From assembly GCF_037975245.1 (NCBI RefSeq), contig NC_092582.1, forward strand, positions 20,670,577 to 20,734,576: DNA of 64,000 nt, read 5' to 3'. This stretch comes from Apostichopus japonicus (taxonomy: Eukaryota > Echinodermata > Holothuroidea > Aspidochirotida > Stichopodidae). The notes beneath the pieces are model-generated. The model was not told the origin of the DNA, searched no databases, and saw only the letters and a program-made list of their open reading frames with translations. Positions 33,113-49,076 of this stretch are shown here, piece by piece; position 1 is the stretch's first letter, and the number at the start of each line of letters is the position of its first letter. The position numbers and the translations under genes were made by a program.

Positions 33113-36100
33113 AAACGAATGTTCAGGTACCGATCAATCGAATGTGCGGTACTGTCCAATCGAATGCTCGGTACCGATCAATGGAATATTCGTTACCTAT
33201 CAATCGAATGATAGGTACCGATCAATCGAATGTGCGGTACTGTCCAATCGAATGCTCGGTACCGATCAATCGAATGTTCGGTTCCGATCAATCGAATGTT
33301 CGGTACCGAACATTCGTTTGTTAGGTACCAAAGAATAGAATGTTCGGTACCGATCAATGAAATGTGCGGTACCGATCATTAGAATGTTCGGTACCAATCA
33401 ATCGAATGTGACGTACCGATTAATCAAATGTGCGATACCGTTGAATCGAATATGCGGTAACGATCACACGAATATGCGGTACCGATCACACGAATGTGCG
33501 GTACCGATCAATCGAATGTGCGGAAACGAACAATAGAATGTGCGGTACCGAGAAATCGAATGTGCGGTACCGATAATTCAAATGTGCGGCACTGATAAAT
33601 AGAATGTGCGTTACCGAAAAATCAAATGTACGGTACCGATTAATCGAATGTGCGTTACCGATCAATCGAATGTTCGGTACCGATCAATCGAATACGCGTT
33701 ACCGATCAATCGAATGTGCGGTACCGATCAATAGAATGTTCGGTACCGATGAATAGAATTTGCGTTACCGATCAATAGAATGTGCGGAAACGAACAATAG
33801 AATGTGCGGTACCGAGAAATCGAATGTGCGGTACCGATAATTCAAATGTGCGGTACTGATAAATAGAATGTGCGTTACCGAAAAATCAAATGTACGGTAC
33901 CGATTAATCGAATGTGCGTTACCGATCAATCGAATGTTCGGTACCGATCAATCGAATGCGCGTTACCGATCAATCGAATGTGCGTTACCGATCATTGGAA
34001 TGTGCGTTACCGGTCAATCGAATGTGCGGTACCGATCAATCGAATGTGCGGTACCGATCAATAGAATGTCCGGTACCGATGAATAGAATTTGCGTTACCG
34101 ATCAATAGAATGTGCGTTACCGATCAATCGAATGGGCGGTACCGATAAATAGAATGTGCGTTACCGATCAATCGAATGTGCAGTACCGATAAATGAAAGG
34201 TGCGATACAAATAAATCGAATATGCGGTACCGATCACACGAATGTGCGGTACCGATCAAACGAATGTGCGGTACCGATCAATCGAATGTGCGGAACCGCA
34301 AAAAAAAGAAGGGAACGTGCCGTAACGATAAATTGAATGTGCGGAACCGATCAATCGAATGTGCGGTACCGATCAATCAAATGTGCGGTACCGATAAATC
34401 GAATGTGCTGTACCGATCATTCGAATGTGCAAAACCGATAAATCGTATGTGCGGTACCGATCAAGAGAATGTGCGGTACCGATAAACCGAATGTTCGGTA
34501 AAAACCAATCGAATATGCGATACCGATCAATCAAATGTGCGATAGGGTTTAATCGAATATGCGGTACCGATTAATCGAATGTGCGGTACCGATCATCCGA
34601 TTTGGCGGTACAAATATATCGATTGAGCCGTAACGATCAATAGAATATGCAGTACGGATCAATCGAATTGGCGGTACCGAATAATCGAATGTGCGATACC
34701 GAACAATCGAATGTGCATAACCGATCAATCGAATGTGCGGTATCGATCAATGGAATGTTCGGCACCCATCAATCTAATGAGCGGTACCGATCAAACAAAT
34801 GTGCGGAACCGAACAATCGAATCCGCGGTATCGATGAATCGAATGTTCGGTACCGATAATTCAAATGTGCGGTACCGATAAATCGAATGTGCTGTACCGA
34901 TCATTCGAATGTGCGTAACCAATCAATCGTATGTGCGGTACCGATCAATCGAATGTGCGCTAACAATAAACCGAATGTTCGTACCGAACAATCGAATGTT
35001 CAGTACCGATCAATCGAATGTGCGTTACCGATAATATAAATGTGCGGTACCGATAAATCGAATGTACTGTACCGATCATTCGAATGTATGAAACCAATCA
35101 ATCGTATTTGCGGTACCGATCAATCGAATGTGCGCTACCAATAAACCGAATGTTCGGTACCGATCAAAAGAATGTGCGTTACCTATCAATCGATTGTGCG
35201 TTACCGATAAATCGATTTTGCGGTACCGATAAATAGAATATGCGGTACGGATCAATCGAATTGGCGGTACCGATCAATCGAATGTGCGGTACCGATCAAT
35301 CGAATGTGCGATAATAATCAATCGAATGTGCGGTACCGATCAATCGAATGTGCGGTACCGATAAATCGAATGTTCGGCATCGATTGATCGAATGTACGGT
35401 ACCTATCAATCGAATGTGCGTTACCGATCAATCGAATGTGCGTTTCCGATCAATTGAATGTGCGGTACCGATAAATCGAATATGCGATACCGATAAATGG
35501 AATGTTCGGTACCGATCAAACGAATGTGCTATACCGATAAATCGAATGTGCGATACCGATCAATGGAATGTTCGGTACCCATCAATCGAATGTGCGGTAC
35601 CGATCAATCGAATGTGCTGTACCGATCATTCGAATGTGCGAAACCGATCAATGGTATGTGCGGTACCGATAAATCGAAAGTGCGGTGCCGGTGAATCGAA
35701 TGTTCGGTACCGATCAATAGAATGTGCGGTACCGATCAATCGAAAGTGCGGTGCCGGTGAATCAAATGTTCGGTACCGATCAATAGAATGTGCGGTATCG
35801 ATCAATCGAATGTGCGTTACCGATCAATCGAATGTGCGTTACCGATCAATCGAATTGGCGATACAAATATATCGATTGAGCAATAACGATAAATAGAATA
35901 TGCGGTACAGATCAATCGAATTGGCGGTACCAATAAACCGAATGTTCGGTACCGAACAATCGAATGTTCAGTACCGATCAATCGAATGTGCGTTACCGAT
36001 AATATAAATGTGCGGTACCGATAAATCGAATGTACTGTACCGATCATTCGAATGTGCGAAACTAATCAATCGTATTTCCGGTACCGATCAATCGAATGTG

Positions 36101-39100
36101 CGCTACCAATAAACCGAATGTTCGGTACCGATCAAAAGAATGTGCGTTACCTATCAATCGATTGTGCGTTACCGATAAATCGATTTTGCGGTACCGATAA
36201 ATAGAATATGCGGTACGGATCAATCGAATTGGCGGTACTGATTAATAGAATGTGCGGTACCGATAAATAGAATGTGCGGTACTGATCAATCGAATGTGCG
36301 ATACTAATCAATCGAATGTGCGGTACCGATCAATCGAATGTGCGGTACCGATAAATCGAATGTTCGGCATCGATTGATCGAATGTACGGTACCTATCAAT
36401 CGAATGTGCGTTACCGATCAATCGAATGTGCGTTTCCGATCAATTGAATGTGCGGTACCGATAAATCGAATATGCGATACCGATAAATGGAATGTGCGGT
36501 ACCGATCAAACGAATGTGCTATACCGATCAATCGAATGTGCGATACCGATCAATGGAATGTTCGGTACCCATCAATCGAATGTGCGGTACCGATAAATCG
36601 AATGTGCTGTACCGATCATTCGAATGTGCGAAACCGATCAATGGTATGTGCGGTACCGATAAATCGAATGTGCGGTACCGATCAATCGAAAGTGCGGTGC
36701 CGGTGAATCGAATGTTCGGTACCGATCAATCGAAAGTGCGGTGCCGGTGAATCGAATGTTCGGTACCGATCAATAGAATGTGCGGTATTGATCAATCGAA
36801 TGTGCGTTACCGATCAATCGAATGTGCGTTACCGATCAATCGAATGTGCGATACAAATATATCGATTGAGCAATAACGATAAATAGAATATGCGGTACAG
36901 ATCAATCGAATCGGCGGTACCGATTAACAGAATGTGCGGTACCGATAGATATAATATGCGATACTGATCAATCGAATAAGCTGTACCGATCAAACGAATG
37001 TGCGATACCGATCATTCGAATGTGCGGTTCCGATCAAACAAATGTGCGGTACCTACCAATAATTCGAATGTGCGGTACCGATCATTCGAATGTGCGCTAC
37101 CAATAAACCGAATGTTCGGTACCGATCAAAAGAATGTGCGTTACCTATCAATCGATTGTGCGTTACCGATAAATCGATTTTGCGGTACCGATAAATAGAA
37201 TATGCGGTACGGATCAATCGAATTGGCGGTACTGATTAATAGAATGTGCGGTACCGATAAATAGAATGTGCGGTACTGATCAATCGAATGTGCGATACTA
37301 ATCAATCGAATGTGCGGTACCGATCAATCGAATGTGCGGTACCGATAAATCGAATGTTCGGCATCGATTGATCGAATGTACGGTACCTATCAATCGAATG
37401 TGCGTTACCGATCAATCGAATGTGCGTTTCCGATCAATTGAATGTGCGGTACCGATAAATCGAATATGCGATACCGATAAATGGAATGTGCGGTACCGAT
37501 CAAACGAATGTGCTATACCGATCAATCGAATGTGCGATACCGATCAATGGAATGTTCGGTACCCATCAATCGAATGTGCGGTACCGATAAATCGAATGTG
37601 CTGTACCGATCATTCGAATGTGCGAAACCGATCAATGGTATGTGCGGTACCGATAAATCGAATGTGCGGTACCGATCAATCGAAAGTGCGGTGCCGGTGA
37701 ATCGAATGTTCGGTACCGATCAATCGAAAGTGCGGTGCCGGTGAATCGAATGTTCGGTACCGATCAATAGAATGTGCGGTATTGATCAATCGAATGTGCG
37801 TTACCGATCAATCGAATGTGCGTTACCGATCAATCGAATGTGCGATACAAATATATCGATTGAGCAATAACGATAAATAGAATATGCGGTACAGATCAAT
37901 CGAATCGGCGGTACCGATTAACAGAATGTGCGGTACCGATAGATATAATATGCGATACTGATCAATCGAATAAGCTGTACCGATCAAACGAATGTGCGAT
38001 ACCGATCATTCGAATGTGCGGTTCCGATCAAACAAATGTGCGGTACCTACCAATAATTCGAATGTGCGGTACCGATCATTCGAATGTGCGATACCGATAA
38101 ACCGAATGTTCGGTACCGAACAATAGAATGTGCGTTACCGAACAATCGAATGTGCGGTACCGATAAATCGAATGTGCGCTACCGATCAATCGAATGTGCG
38201 CTACCGATGAATCTAATGTGTGGTACCGATCAATATACTGTGCGGTATCGATCAATCGAATGTGCGTTACCGATCAATCGAATGTGGGTTACCGATAAAT
38301 CGAATTGGCGGTACAAATATATCGATGGAGCGGTATACCGATCAATAAAATATGCGATCAAACGAATGTGCGATACCGACCAAACGAATATGCGGTACCG
38401 ATCATTCGAATGTTCGGTACCGATCAATCTAATGAGCGGTACCGATCAAACAAATGTGCGGAACCGAACAATCGAATCCGCGGTATCGATGAATCGAATG
38501 TTCGGTACCGATAATTCAAATGTGCGGTACCGATAAATCGAATGTGCTGTACCGATCAATCGAATGTGCGTAACCAATCAATCGTATGTGCGGTACCGAT
38601 CAATCGAATGTGCGCTAACAATAAACCGAATGTTCGGTACCGAACAATCGAATGTTCAGTACCGATCAATCGAATGTGCGTTACCGATAATATAAATGTG
38701 CGGTACCGATAAATCGAATGTACTGTACCGATCATTCGAATGTATGAAACCAATCAATCGTATTTGCGGTACCGATCAATCGAATGTGCGCTACCAATAA
38801 ACCGAATGTTCGGTACCGATCAAAAGAATGTGCGTTACCTATCAATCGATTGTGCGTTACCGATAAATCGATTTTGCGGTACCGATAAATAGAATATGCG
38901 GTACGGATCAATCGAATTGGCGGTACCGATCAATCGAAAGTGCGGTACCGATCAATCGAATGTGCGATAATAATCAATCGAATGTGCGGTACCGATCAAT
39001 CGAATGTGCGGTACCGACAAATCGAATTTTCGGCATCGATTGATCGAATGTACGGTACCTATCAATCGAATGTGCGTTACCGATCAATCGAATGTGCGTT

Positions 39101-42100
39101 TCCGATCAATTGAATGTGCGGTACCGATAAATCGAATATGCTTTACCGATAAATTGAATGTTCGGTACCGATCAAACGAATGTGCTATACCGATAAATCG
39201 AATGTGCGATACCGATCAATGGAATGTTCGGTACCCATCAATCGAATGTGCGGTACCGATCAATCGAATGTGCTGTACCGATCATTCGAATGTGCGAAAC
39301 CGATCAATGGTATGTGCGGTACCGATAAATCGAAAGTGCGGTGCCGGTGAATCGAATGTTCGGTACCGATCAATAGAATGTGCGGTACCGATCAATCGAA
39401 AGTGCGGTGCCGGTGAATCGAATGTTCGGTACCGATCAATAGAATGTGCGGTATCGATCAATCGAATGTGCGTTACCGATCAATCGAATGTGCGTTACCG
39501 ATCAATCGAATTGGCGATACAAATATATCGATTGAGCAATAACGATAAATAGAATATGCGGTACAGATCAATCGAATTGGCGGTACCAATAAACCGAATG
39601 TTCGGTACCGAACAATCGAATGTTCAGTACCGATCAATCGAATGTGCGTTACCGATAATATAAATGTGCGGTACCGATAAATCGAATGTACTGTACCGAT
39701 CATTCGAATGTGCGAAACTAATCAATCGTATTTCCGGTACCGATCAATCGAATGTGCGCTACCAATAAACCGAATGTTCGGTACCGATCAAAAGAATGTG
39801 CGTTACCTATCAATCGATTGTGCGTTACCGATAAATCGATTTTGCGGTACCGATAAATAGAATATGCGGTACGGATCAATCGAATGTTCGGCATCGATTG
39901 ATCGAATGTACGGTACCTATCAATCGAATGTGCGTTACCGATCAATCGAATGTGCGTTTCCGATCAATTGAATGTGCGGTACCGATAAATCGAATATGCG
40001 ATACCGATAAATGGAATGTGCGGTACCGATCAAACGAATGTGCTATACCGATCAATCGAATGTGCGATACCGATCAATGGAATGTTCGGTACCCATCAAT
40101 CGAATGTGCGGTACCGATAAATCGAATGTGCTGTACCGATCATTCGAATGTGCGAAACCGATCAATGGTATGTGCGGTACCGATAAATCGAATGTGCGGT
40201 ACCGATCAATCGAAAGTGCGGTGCCGGTGAATCGAATGTTCGGTACCGATCAATCGAAAGTGCGGTGCCGGTGAATCGAATGTTCGGTACCGATCAATAG
40301 AATGTGCGGTATTGATCAATCGAATGTGCGTTACCGATCAATCGAATGTGCGTTACCGATCAATCGAATGTGCGATACAAATATATCGATTGAGCAATAA
40401 CGATAAATAGAATATGCGGTACAGATCAATTGAATCGGCGGTACCGATTAACAGAATGTGCGGTACCGATAAATATAATATGCGATACTGATCAATCGAA
40501 TAAGCTGTACCGATCAAACGAATGTGCGATACCGATCATTCGAATGTGCGGTTCCGATCAAACAAATGTGCGGTACCTACCAATAATTCGAATGTGCGGT
40601 ACCGATCATTCGAATGTGCGATACCGATAAACCGAATGTTCGGTACCGAACAATAGAATGTGCGTTACCGAACAATCGAATGTGCGGTACCGATAAATCG
40701 AATGTGCGCTACCGATCAATCGAATGTGCGCTACCGATGAATCTAATGTGTGGTACCGATCAATATACTGTGCGGTATCGATCAATCGAATGTGCGTTAC
40801 CGATCAATCGAATGTGGGTTACCGATAAATCGAATTGGCGGTACAAATATATCGATGGAGCGGTATACCGATCAATAAAATATGCGATCAAACGAATGTG
40901 CGATACCGACCAAACGAATATGCGGTACCGATCATTCGAATGTTCGGTACCGATCACAAGACTGTGCGGTACCGATCAATCGAATGTGCGGTACCGATAA
41001 ACCGAATGTTCGGTACCGAACAATAGAATGTGCGGTACCGAACAATCGAATATGCGCTACCGGTGAATCTAATGTGTGGTACCGATCGATATACTGTGCG
41101 GTATCGATCAATCGAATGTGCGTTACCGATCAATCAAATGTGCGGTATCGAACTATAGAATGTTCCGTAACGATCAATAAAATGTGCGGTATCGATCAAT
41201 TGAACGTGCGTTAAAGATCAATCGAATGTGCGTTACCGATTATTTGAATTGGCGGTACAGATATATCGAATGAGCGGTACCGATAAATCGAAAGTTCTGT
41301 ACCTATAAATAGAAGATGCGGTACAGATCAATCATATTGGCGGTACCGATAAATGGAATGTTCGGTACCGGTCAACCGAATATGCGGTACCGATCATTCG
41401 ATTGTGCGGTACCGATCAATTGGAATATGCGTTACCGATCAATCGAATGGGCGGTACCGATGAATAGAATGTGCAGTACCGAGAAACCGAATTTGCGGTA
41501 CCGATCATTCGAATGTGCGTTGCCGATCAATCGAATGTGCGGTACCGATCAATAGAATGTGCTGTACCGAACAATCGAATGTGCGATACCCATCAATCGA
41601 ATGTGCGGTACCAACGAATCGAATGTGCGGTACCGATAAATGGAATTGGCGGTACCGATCAATCGAATGTGCAGTACCGATCAATAGAATGTGCGGTACC
41701 GATCAATCAAATGTGCGGAACCGATAAATTGAATGTGCAGTACCGATCAATTGAATGTGCGTTACCGATAAATGGAATGTGCGGTACCGATAAATCGAAT
41801 GTGCTATACCGATCAATCGAATGTGCGGTACCGATAAATCGAATGTGCGGTACCTATCAATAGACTGTGCGGTATCGATCAATCGAATGTGCGTTTCCGA
41901 TCAAACGAATGTGCGGTACCAATTTATCAAATGTGCGGTACGGATAAATTGAATGTGCGGAACCGTTAATTTGAATGTGCAGTACCAATTAATGGAATGT
42001 GCGGTACCGCGGTGAATCAAATATTCGGTACCGATATATCGAATGTGCGTTTCCTATCAATCGAATGTGCGGTACCGATAAATGGAATGTGCGGTACCGA

Positions 42101-45100
42101 TGAATAGAATGTGCAGTACCGAGAAACCGAATTTGCGGTACCGATCATTCGAATGTGCGTTGCCGATCAATCGAATGTGCGGTACCGATCAATAGAATGT
42201 GCTGTACCGAACAATCGAATGTGCGATACCCATCAATCGAATGTGCGGTACCAACGAATCGAATGTGCGGTACCGATAAATGGAATTGGCGGTACCGATC
42301 AATCGAATGTGCAGTACCGATCAATAGAATGTGCGGTACCGATCAATCAAATGTGCGGAACCGATAAATTGAATGTGCAGTACCGATCAATTGAATGTGC
42401 GTTACCGATAAATGGAATGTGCGATACCGATAAATCGAATGTGCTATACCGATCAATCGAATGTGCGGTACCGATAAATCGAATGTGCGGTACCTATCAA
42501 TAGACTGTGCGGTATCGATCGATGGAATGTGCGTTTCCGATCAAACGAATGTGCGGTACCAATTTATCAAATGTGCGGTACGGATAAATTGAATGTGCGG
42601 AACCGTTAATTTGAATGTGCAGTACCAATTAATCGAATGTGCGGTACCGATCAATCAAATATTCGGTACCGATATATCGAATGTGCGTTTCCTATCAATC
42701 GAATGTGCGGTACCGATAAATGGAAGGTGCGGTACCGATCAATCGAATGTGGGTTACCGATAAATCGAATTGGCGGTACAAATATATCGATGGAGCGGTA
42801 CCGATCAATAAAATATGCGATCAAACGAATATGCGATACCGATCAATCGAATGTGCGGTACCGATCAAACAAATGTGCGGTACCGACCAAACGAATATGC
42901 GATACCGATCATTCGAATGTTCGGTACCGATCACAAGACTGTGCGATACCGATCATTCGAATGTGCGGTACCGATAAACCGAATGTTCGGTACCGAACAA
43001 TAGAATGTGCGGTACCGAACAATCGAATATGCGGTACCGATCAATCGAATATGCGCTACCGGTGAATCTAATGTGTGGTACCGATCGATATACTGTGCGG
43101 TATCGATCAATCGAATGTGCGTTACCGATCAATCAAATGTGCGATACCGATCAATCGAATGTACAGTACCGATAAATGGAATTGGCGGTACCGATCAATC
43201 GAATGTGCGATTCCGATCAATCGAATGTGCCGTACCGATATTATGAATGTGTGGTACTGATCAATCGAATGTGCGGAACAGATCAATCGAATGTAAAGTA
43301 CCGATTAATCGAATGTGCGGTTACAATGAATCGAATGTGCGGTACCGATCAATAGAATATACGGTACCGATCAATCGAATGTGCAGTACCGATCAATCAA
43401 ATGTGCGTTACCGATCAACCAAATGTGCGGTACCGATAAATCGAATGTGCTGTACCGATCATTCGAATGTGCGAAACCGATAAATCGTATATGGGGAACC
43501 GATCAATAGAATGTGCGGTACCGTTGAACCGAATGTTCGATACCGAACAATCGAATGTGCGGTACCGAACAATCAAATATATGGTACCGATAAATTGAAT
43601 GTGCGTTACCGATCAATCGAATGTTCGGTACCGATCAATAGAACGTGCGGTACCGATCAATAGAATGTTCGGTTTCGATGAATAGAATGTGCGTTACCTT
43701 TCAATCGAATGTGCGTTACCGTGCAATCGAATGTGCGGTTCTGAACATTGGTTTGTTCGTTACCTATCGATCGAATGTGCGGTACCGATCAATCGAATGT
43801 GCGGTACCGATCAATCTTATGTGCGTTACCGATCAATAGAATGTGCTGTACCAATCAATCGAATGTGCGGTACCGATCAAAAGAATGTGAGATACCGATC
43901 AATAGAATGTTCGGTACCGATCAATAGAATGTTCGTCACCGATCAATCGAATGTGCGGTACCGATCAATCGAATGTTCGGTACCGATCAATCGAATATTC
44001 GGTACTGATCATTCGAATGTGACGTTCTGATCAATCGAATTTGCGGTACTGCACATTCAAATGTGCGGTACCGATCAATCGAATATGCGGTACCAATCAA
44101 TCGAATGTTCGGTACCGATCAATCAAATATTTGTTACCGATCAATTAAATGTTTGTTACCGAGCAATCGAATATGCGGTACCGATAAACCGAATGTTCGA
44201 TACCGAACAATCGAATGTGCGGTACCGAACAATCAAATATATTGTACTGATAAATTGAATGTGCGTAACCGATCAATCGAATGTTCGGGACCGATCAATA
44301 GAACGTGCGGTATCAATCAATCGAGTACGCGTTACCTATCATTCGAATATGCGTTACCGATTAATAGAATTGGCGGTACAGATATAAAGATTGAGCCGTA
44401 CCGATAAATAGAATGGGCGGTAGCGATAAATGGAATGTAAGGTACCGATCAATCGAATATGCTGTACCGATCAATCGAATGTGCTGTACCGATCAATCGA
44501 ATGTGCAATACCGATCAATCGAATGTGCGGTACCGATCAATCGAATGTGCGGTACTGATAAATCAATTGTTCGGCACTGATATATCAAATGTGCGGTACC
44601 GAACAATCGAATGTGCGTTACTGATCAATCGAATGTGCGGTACCGATTAATCGAATGTGCGATACAGATCAATCGAATAAGCTGTACCGATCGAACGGAT
44701 GTGCGTTACCCATAAATCGAATGTGCCGTACCGATCAATCGAATGTGCGTTACCGATAAATCGAATGTGTGGTACCGAACAATCAATTCTGCGGTACCGA
44801 TAAATCGAATGTGCGGTACCGATAAATAGAATGTGCCACACCGATAAATCGAATGTGAGGTACCGAACAATCGAATGTGCGATACCGATAAATAGAATGT
44901 GCGATACAGATAAATCGAATGTGCGGTACCGATAAATCGAATGTGCGGTACCGATCAATCGAATGTGCGATACCGATAATATAGATTGTGCGATACCGAT
45001 AATATAGATTGTGCGATACAGATATTTCGAATGTGCGGTACCGATAAATCGAATGTGCCATACCGATAAATCGAATGTGTGGTACCGAACAATCACTTGT

Positions 45101-48100
45101 GCGGTACCTAACAATCGAATGTGCGGTACCGATCAATCGAATGTGCGGTACCGATCAATCGAATGTGCCGTTCCGATCAATCGAATGTGCGTTACCGATA
45201 AATGGAATGTGTGGTACCGATCAATCGAATGTGCGGTACCAATAAATCGAATGTGCGGTACCGATAAATCGAATGTGCGGTACCGATCAATCGATTGTGC
45301 GGTACCGATAAATCGAATGTGCGGTATTGATGAATCGAATGTGCGGTACCGATATATCGAATATGCAGTACCGATAAATTGAAGGTGCTGTACCGATCAA
45401 TCGAATGTGCGGTACAGATAAAACGAATGTGCTGTACCGATTAATAAAATGTCCGATACAAATAAATCGAATGTGCCGTACCGATATATCGAATATGCGA
45501 TACCGATATATCGAATGTGCGCTACCGAACAATCGAATGTGCGGTAACGATAAATCGAATGTGCGGTATCGATCAAACGAATGTGCGGTACCGATAAATC
45601 GAATGTGCGGTACCGAACAATCGAATGTGCGGTAACGATAAATAGAATGTGCGCTATCGAACAATCGAATGTGCGGTACCGAACAATCGAATAAGCGATA
45701 CCCATAATTCGAATGTGCGGTACCGAAAAATCGAAGGTGCGGTACTGTACAATCGAATGTGCGGTACCGATAAATCGAATGTGCGGTACCGATAAATCGA
45801 AGGTGCGGTACTGTACAATCGAATGTGCGGTAACGATAAATAGAATGTGCGCTACAGAACAATCGAATGTGCGGTACCGAACAATCGAATAAGCGGTACC
45901 CATAACTCGAATGTGCCGTACCGATCAATCGAATGTGCGGTACCGATCAAACGAATGTGCGGTACCAATAAATCGAATGTGCGGTACCGATCAATCGAAT
46001 GTGCGGTACCGATAAATAGAATGTTGCGGTATCGATAAATCGAATATGCGATACCGATAAATGGAATGTGCGGTACCGATAAATAGAATGTGCGCTACCG
46101 AACAATCGAATGTGCAGTTCCGATCAATCCAATGTGCGGTACCAATAACTCGAATGTGCGGTACCGACAAATCAAATGTGCGGTACCGAACAATCGAATG
46201 TGCAGTACAGATAAATCGAATGTGCGGTACAGATAAATCGAATGTGCGATACCGATAACTCTAATTTTTGGTACCAATCAATCGAATGTGCGGTACCGAT
46301 GAATCGAATGTGCAATACCGATCAATCGAATGTGCGATACCGATCAATCGAATATGCGGTACCGATAAATCGAATGTGCGGTATCGATAAATCGAATGTG
46401 CGGTACCGATCAATGGAATGTGCGGTACCTATCAATCGAATGTGCGTAACCGATCAATCGAATTTTCTGTACCGATAAATGGAATGTGCGGTACCGAAAA
46501 ATCGAATGTGCGGTACCGTTAAATCGAATGTGCGCTACCGAACAATCGGATGTAGGGTACCGATAAATCGAATGTGCGGTACCGATCAATCGAATGTGCG
46601 CTACCGAACAATCGGATGTAAGGTACCGATAAATCGAATGTGCGGTACCGATCACTCGAATGTGCGGTACCGATCAATCGAATGTGCGGTACCGATAAAT
46701 CGAATGTGCGGTATCGATCAATCGAATGTGCGGTACCGATAAATCGAATGTGCGGTACCGATAAATCGAAGGTGCGGTACTGTACAATCGAATGTGCGGT
46801 AACGATAAATAGAATGTGCGCTACCGAACAATCGAATGTGCGGTACCGAACAATCGAATAAGCGGTACCCATAATTCGAATGTGCGGTACCGATCAATCG
46901 AATGTGCGGTACCGATCAATCGAATGTGCGGTACCAATAAATCGAATGTGCGGTACCGATCAATCGAATGTGCGGTACAGATAAAACGAATGTGCGGTAC
47001 CGATAAATAAAATGTCCGATACAAATAAATCGAATATGCGATACCGATAAATCGAATGTGCGCTACCGAACAATCGAATGTGCGGTAACGATAAATCGAA
47101 TGTGCGGTATCGATCAAACGAATGTGCGGTACCGATAAATCGAATGTGCGGTACCGAACAATCGAATGTGCGGTAACGATAAATAGAATGTGCGCTATCG
47201 AACAATCGAATGTGCGGTACCGAACAATCGAATAAGCGATACCCATAATTCGAATGTGCGGTACCGAAAAATCGAAGGTGCGGTACTGTACAATCGAATG
47301 TGCGGTACCGATAAATAGAATGTGCGGTACCGATAAATCGAAGGTGCGGTACTGTACAATCGAATGTGTGGTAACGATAAATAGAATGTGCGCTACCGAA
47401 CAATCGAATGTGCGGTACCGAACAATCGAATAAGCGGTACCCATAATTCGAATGTGCGGTACCGATCAATCGAATGTGCGGTACCGATCAAACGAATGTG
47501 CGCTACCAATAAATCGAATGTGCGGTACCGATCAATCGAATGTGCGGTACCGATAAATAGAATGTTGCGGTATCGATAAATCGAATATGCGATACCGATA
47601 AATGGAATGTGCGGTACCGATAAATAGAATGTGCGCTACCGAACAATCGAATGTGCAGTACCGATCAATCGAATGTGCGGTACCAATAACTCGAATGTGC
47701 GGTACCGACGAATCAAATGTGCGGTACCGAACAATCGAATGTGCAGTACAGATAAATCGAATGTGCGGTACAGATAAATCGAATGTGCGATACCGATAAC
47801 TCTAATTTTTGGTACCAATCAATCGAATGTGCGGTACCGATGAATCGAATGTGCAATACCGATCAATCGAATGTGCGATACCGATCAATCGAATATGCGG
47901 TACCGATAAATCGAATGTGCGGTATCGATAAATCGAATGTGCGGTACCGATCAATGGAATGTGCGGTACCTATCAATCGAATGTGCGGAACCGATCAATC
48001 GAATTTTCTGTACCGATAAATGGAATGTGCGGTACTGAAAAATCGAATGTGCGCTACCGTTAAATCGAATGTGCGCTACCGAACAATCGGATGTAGGGTA

Positions 48101-49076
48101 CCGATAAATCGAATGTGCGGTACCGATCAATCGAATGTGCGCTACCGAACAATCGGATGTAAGGTACCGATAAATCGAATGTGCGGTACCGATCACTCGA
48201 ATGTGCGGTACCGATAAATCGAATGTGCGGTATCGATCAATCGATTGTGCGGTACCGATAAATCGAATGTGCGGTACCGATAAATCGAAGGTGCGGTACT
48301 GTACAATCGAATGTGCGGTACCGATAAATTGAATGTGCTGTACCGATCAACCAAATGAACGATACAAAAAAATCGAATGTGCCGTACCGATCAATCAATC
48401 GAATGTGCGATACCGATAAATGGAATGTGCGGTACCGATAAATAGAATGTGCGCTACCGAACAATCGAATGTGCAGTACCGATAAATCGAATGTGCGGTA
48501 CCGATCAATCGAATGTGCGCTACCGAACAATCGGATGTAAGGTACCGATAAATCGAATGTGCGGTACCGATCACTCGAATGTGCGGTACCGATCACTCGA
48601 ATGTGCGGTACCGATAAATCGAATGTGCGGTATCGATCAATCGATTGTGCGGTACCGATAAATCGAATGTGCGGTACCGATAAATCGAAGGTGCGGTACT
48701 GTACAATCGAATGTGCGGTAACGATAAATAGAATGTGCGCTACCGAACAATCGAATGTGCGCTACCGAACAATCTAATAAGCGGTACCCATAATTCGAAT
48801 GTGCGGTACCGATCAATCGAATGTGCGGTACCGATCAAACGAATGTGCGGTACCAATAAATCGAATGTGCGGTACCGATCAATTGAATGTGCGGTACCGA
48901 TAAATAGAATGTTGCGGTATCGATAAATCGAATATGCGATACCGATAAATGGAATGTGCGGTACCGATAAATAGAATGTGCGCTACCGAACAATCGAATG
49001 TGTAGTACCGATCAATCGAATGTGCGGTACCAATAACTCGAATGTGCGGTACCGACAAATCAAATGTGCGGTACCG
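33113..49076 (+). repeat. 22-bp satellite, block B (forward orientation)
   Basis: About 725 monomers built from CGAATGTGCGG and TACCGATCAAT (or TACCGATAAAT). Each monomer carries three CpG and a central CGGTACCG palindrome. Long-range duplications are evident: the marker TCGGCATCGATTGATCGAAT recurs near 35370, 36362, 37356, 39030 and 39890. A block with the marker TACAAATATATCGATGGAGC repeats 2,530 bp apart (38.3 and 40.8 kb). A 640-bp tandem duplication covers 41.47-42.5 kb. A 1,541-bp one covers 46.06-48.2 kb. Open frames of 22-residue periodicity are artefacts, because 22-bp monomers cycle through all three frames. Confidence 0.97.

Noticed and set aside
31395-49076. CRISPR-like array of short repeats
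   Set aside because: The 22-bp units are directly adjacent with no unique spacers, and the context is eukaryotic.
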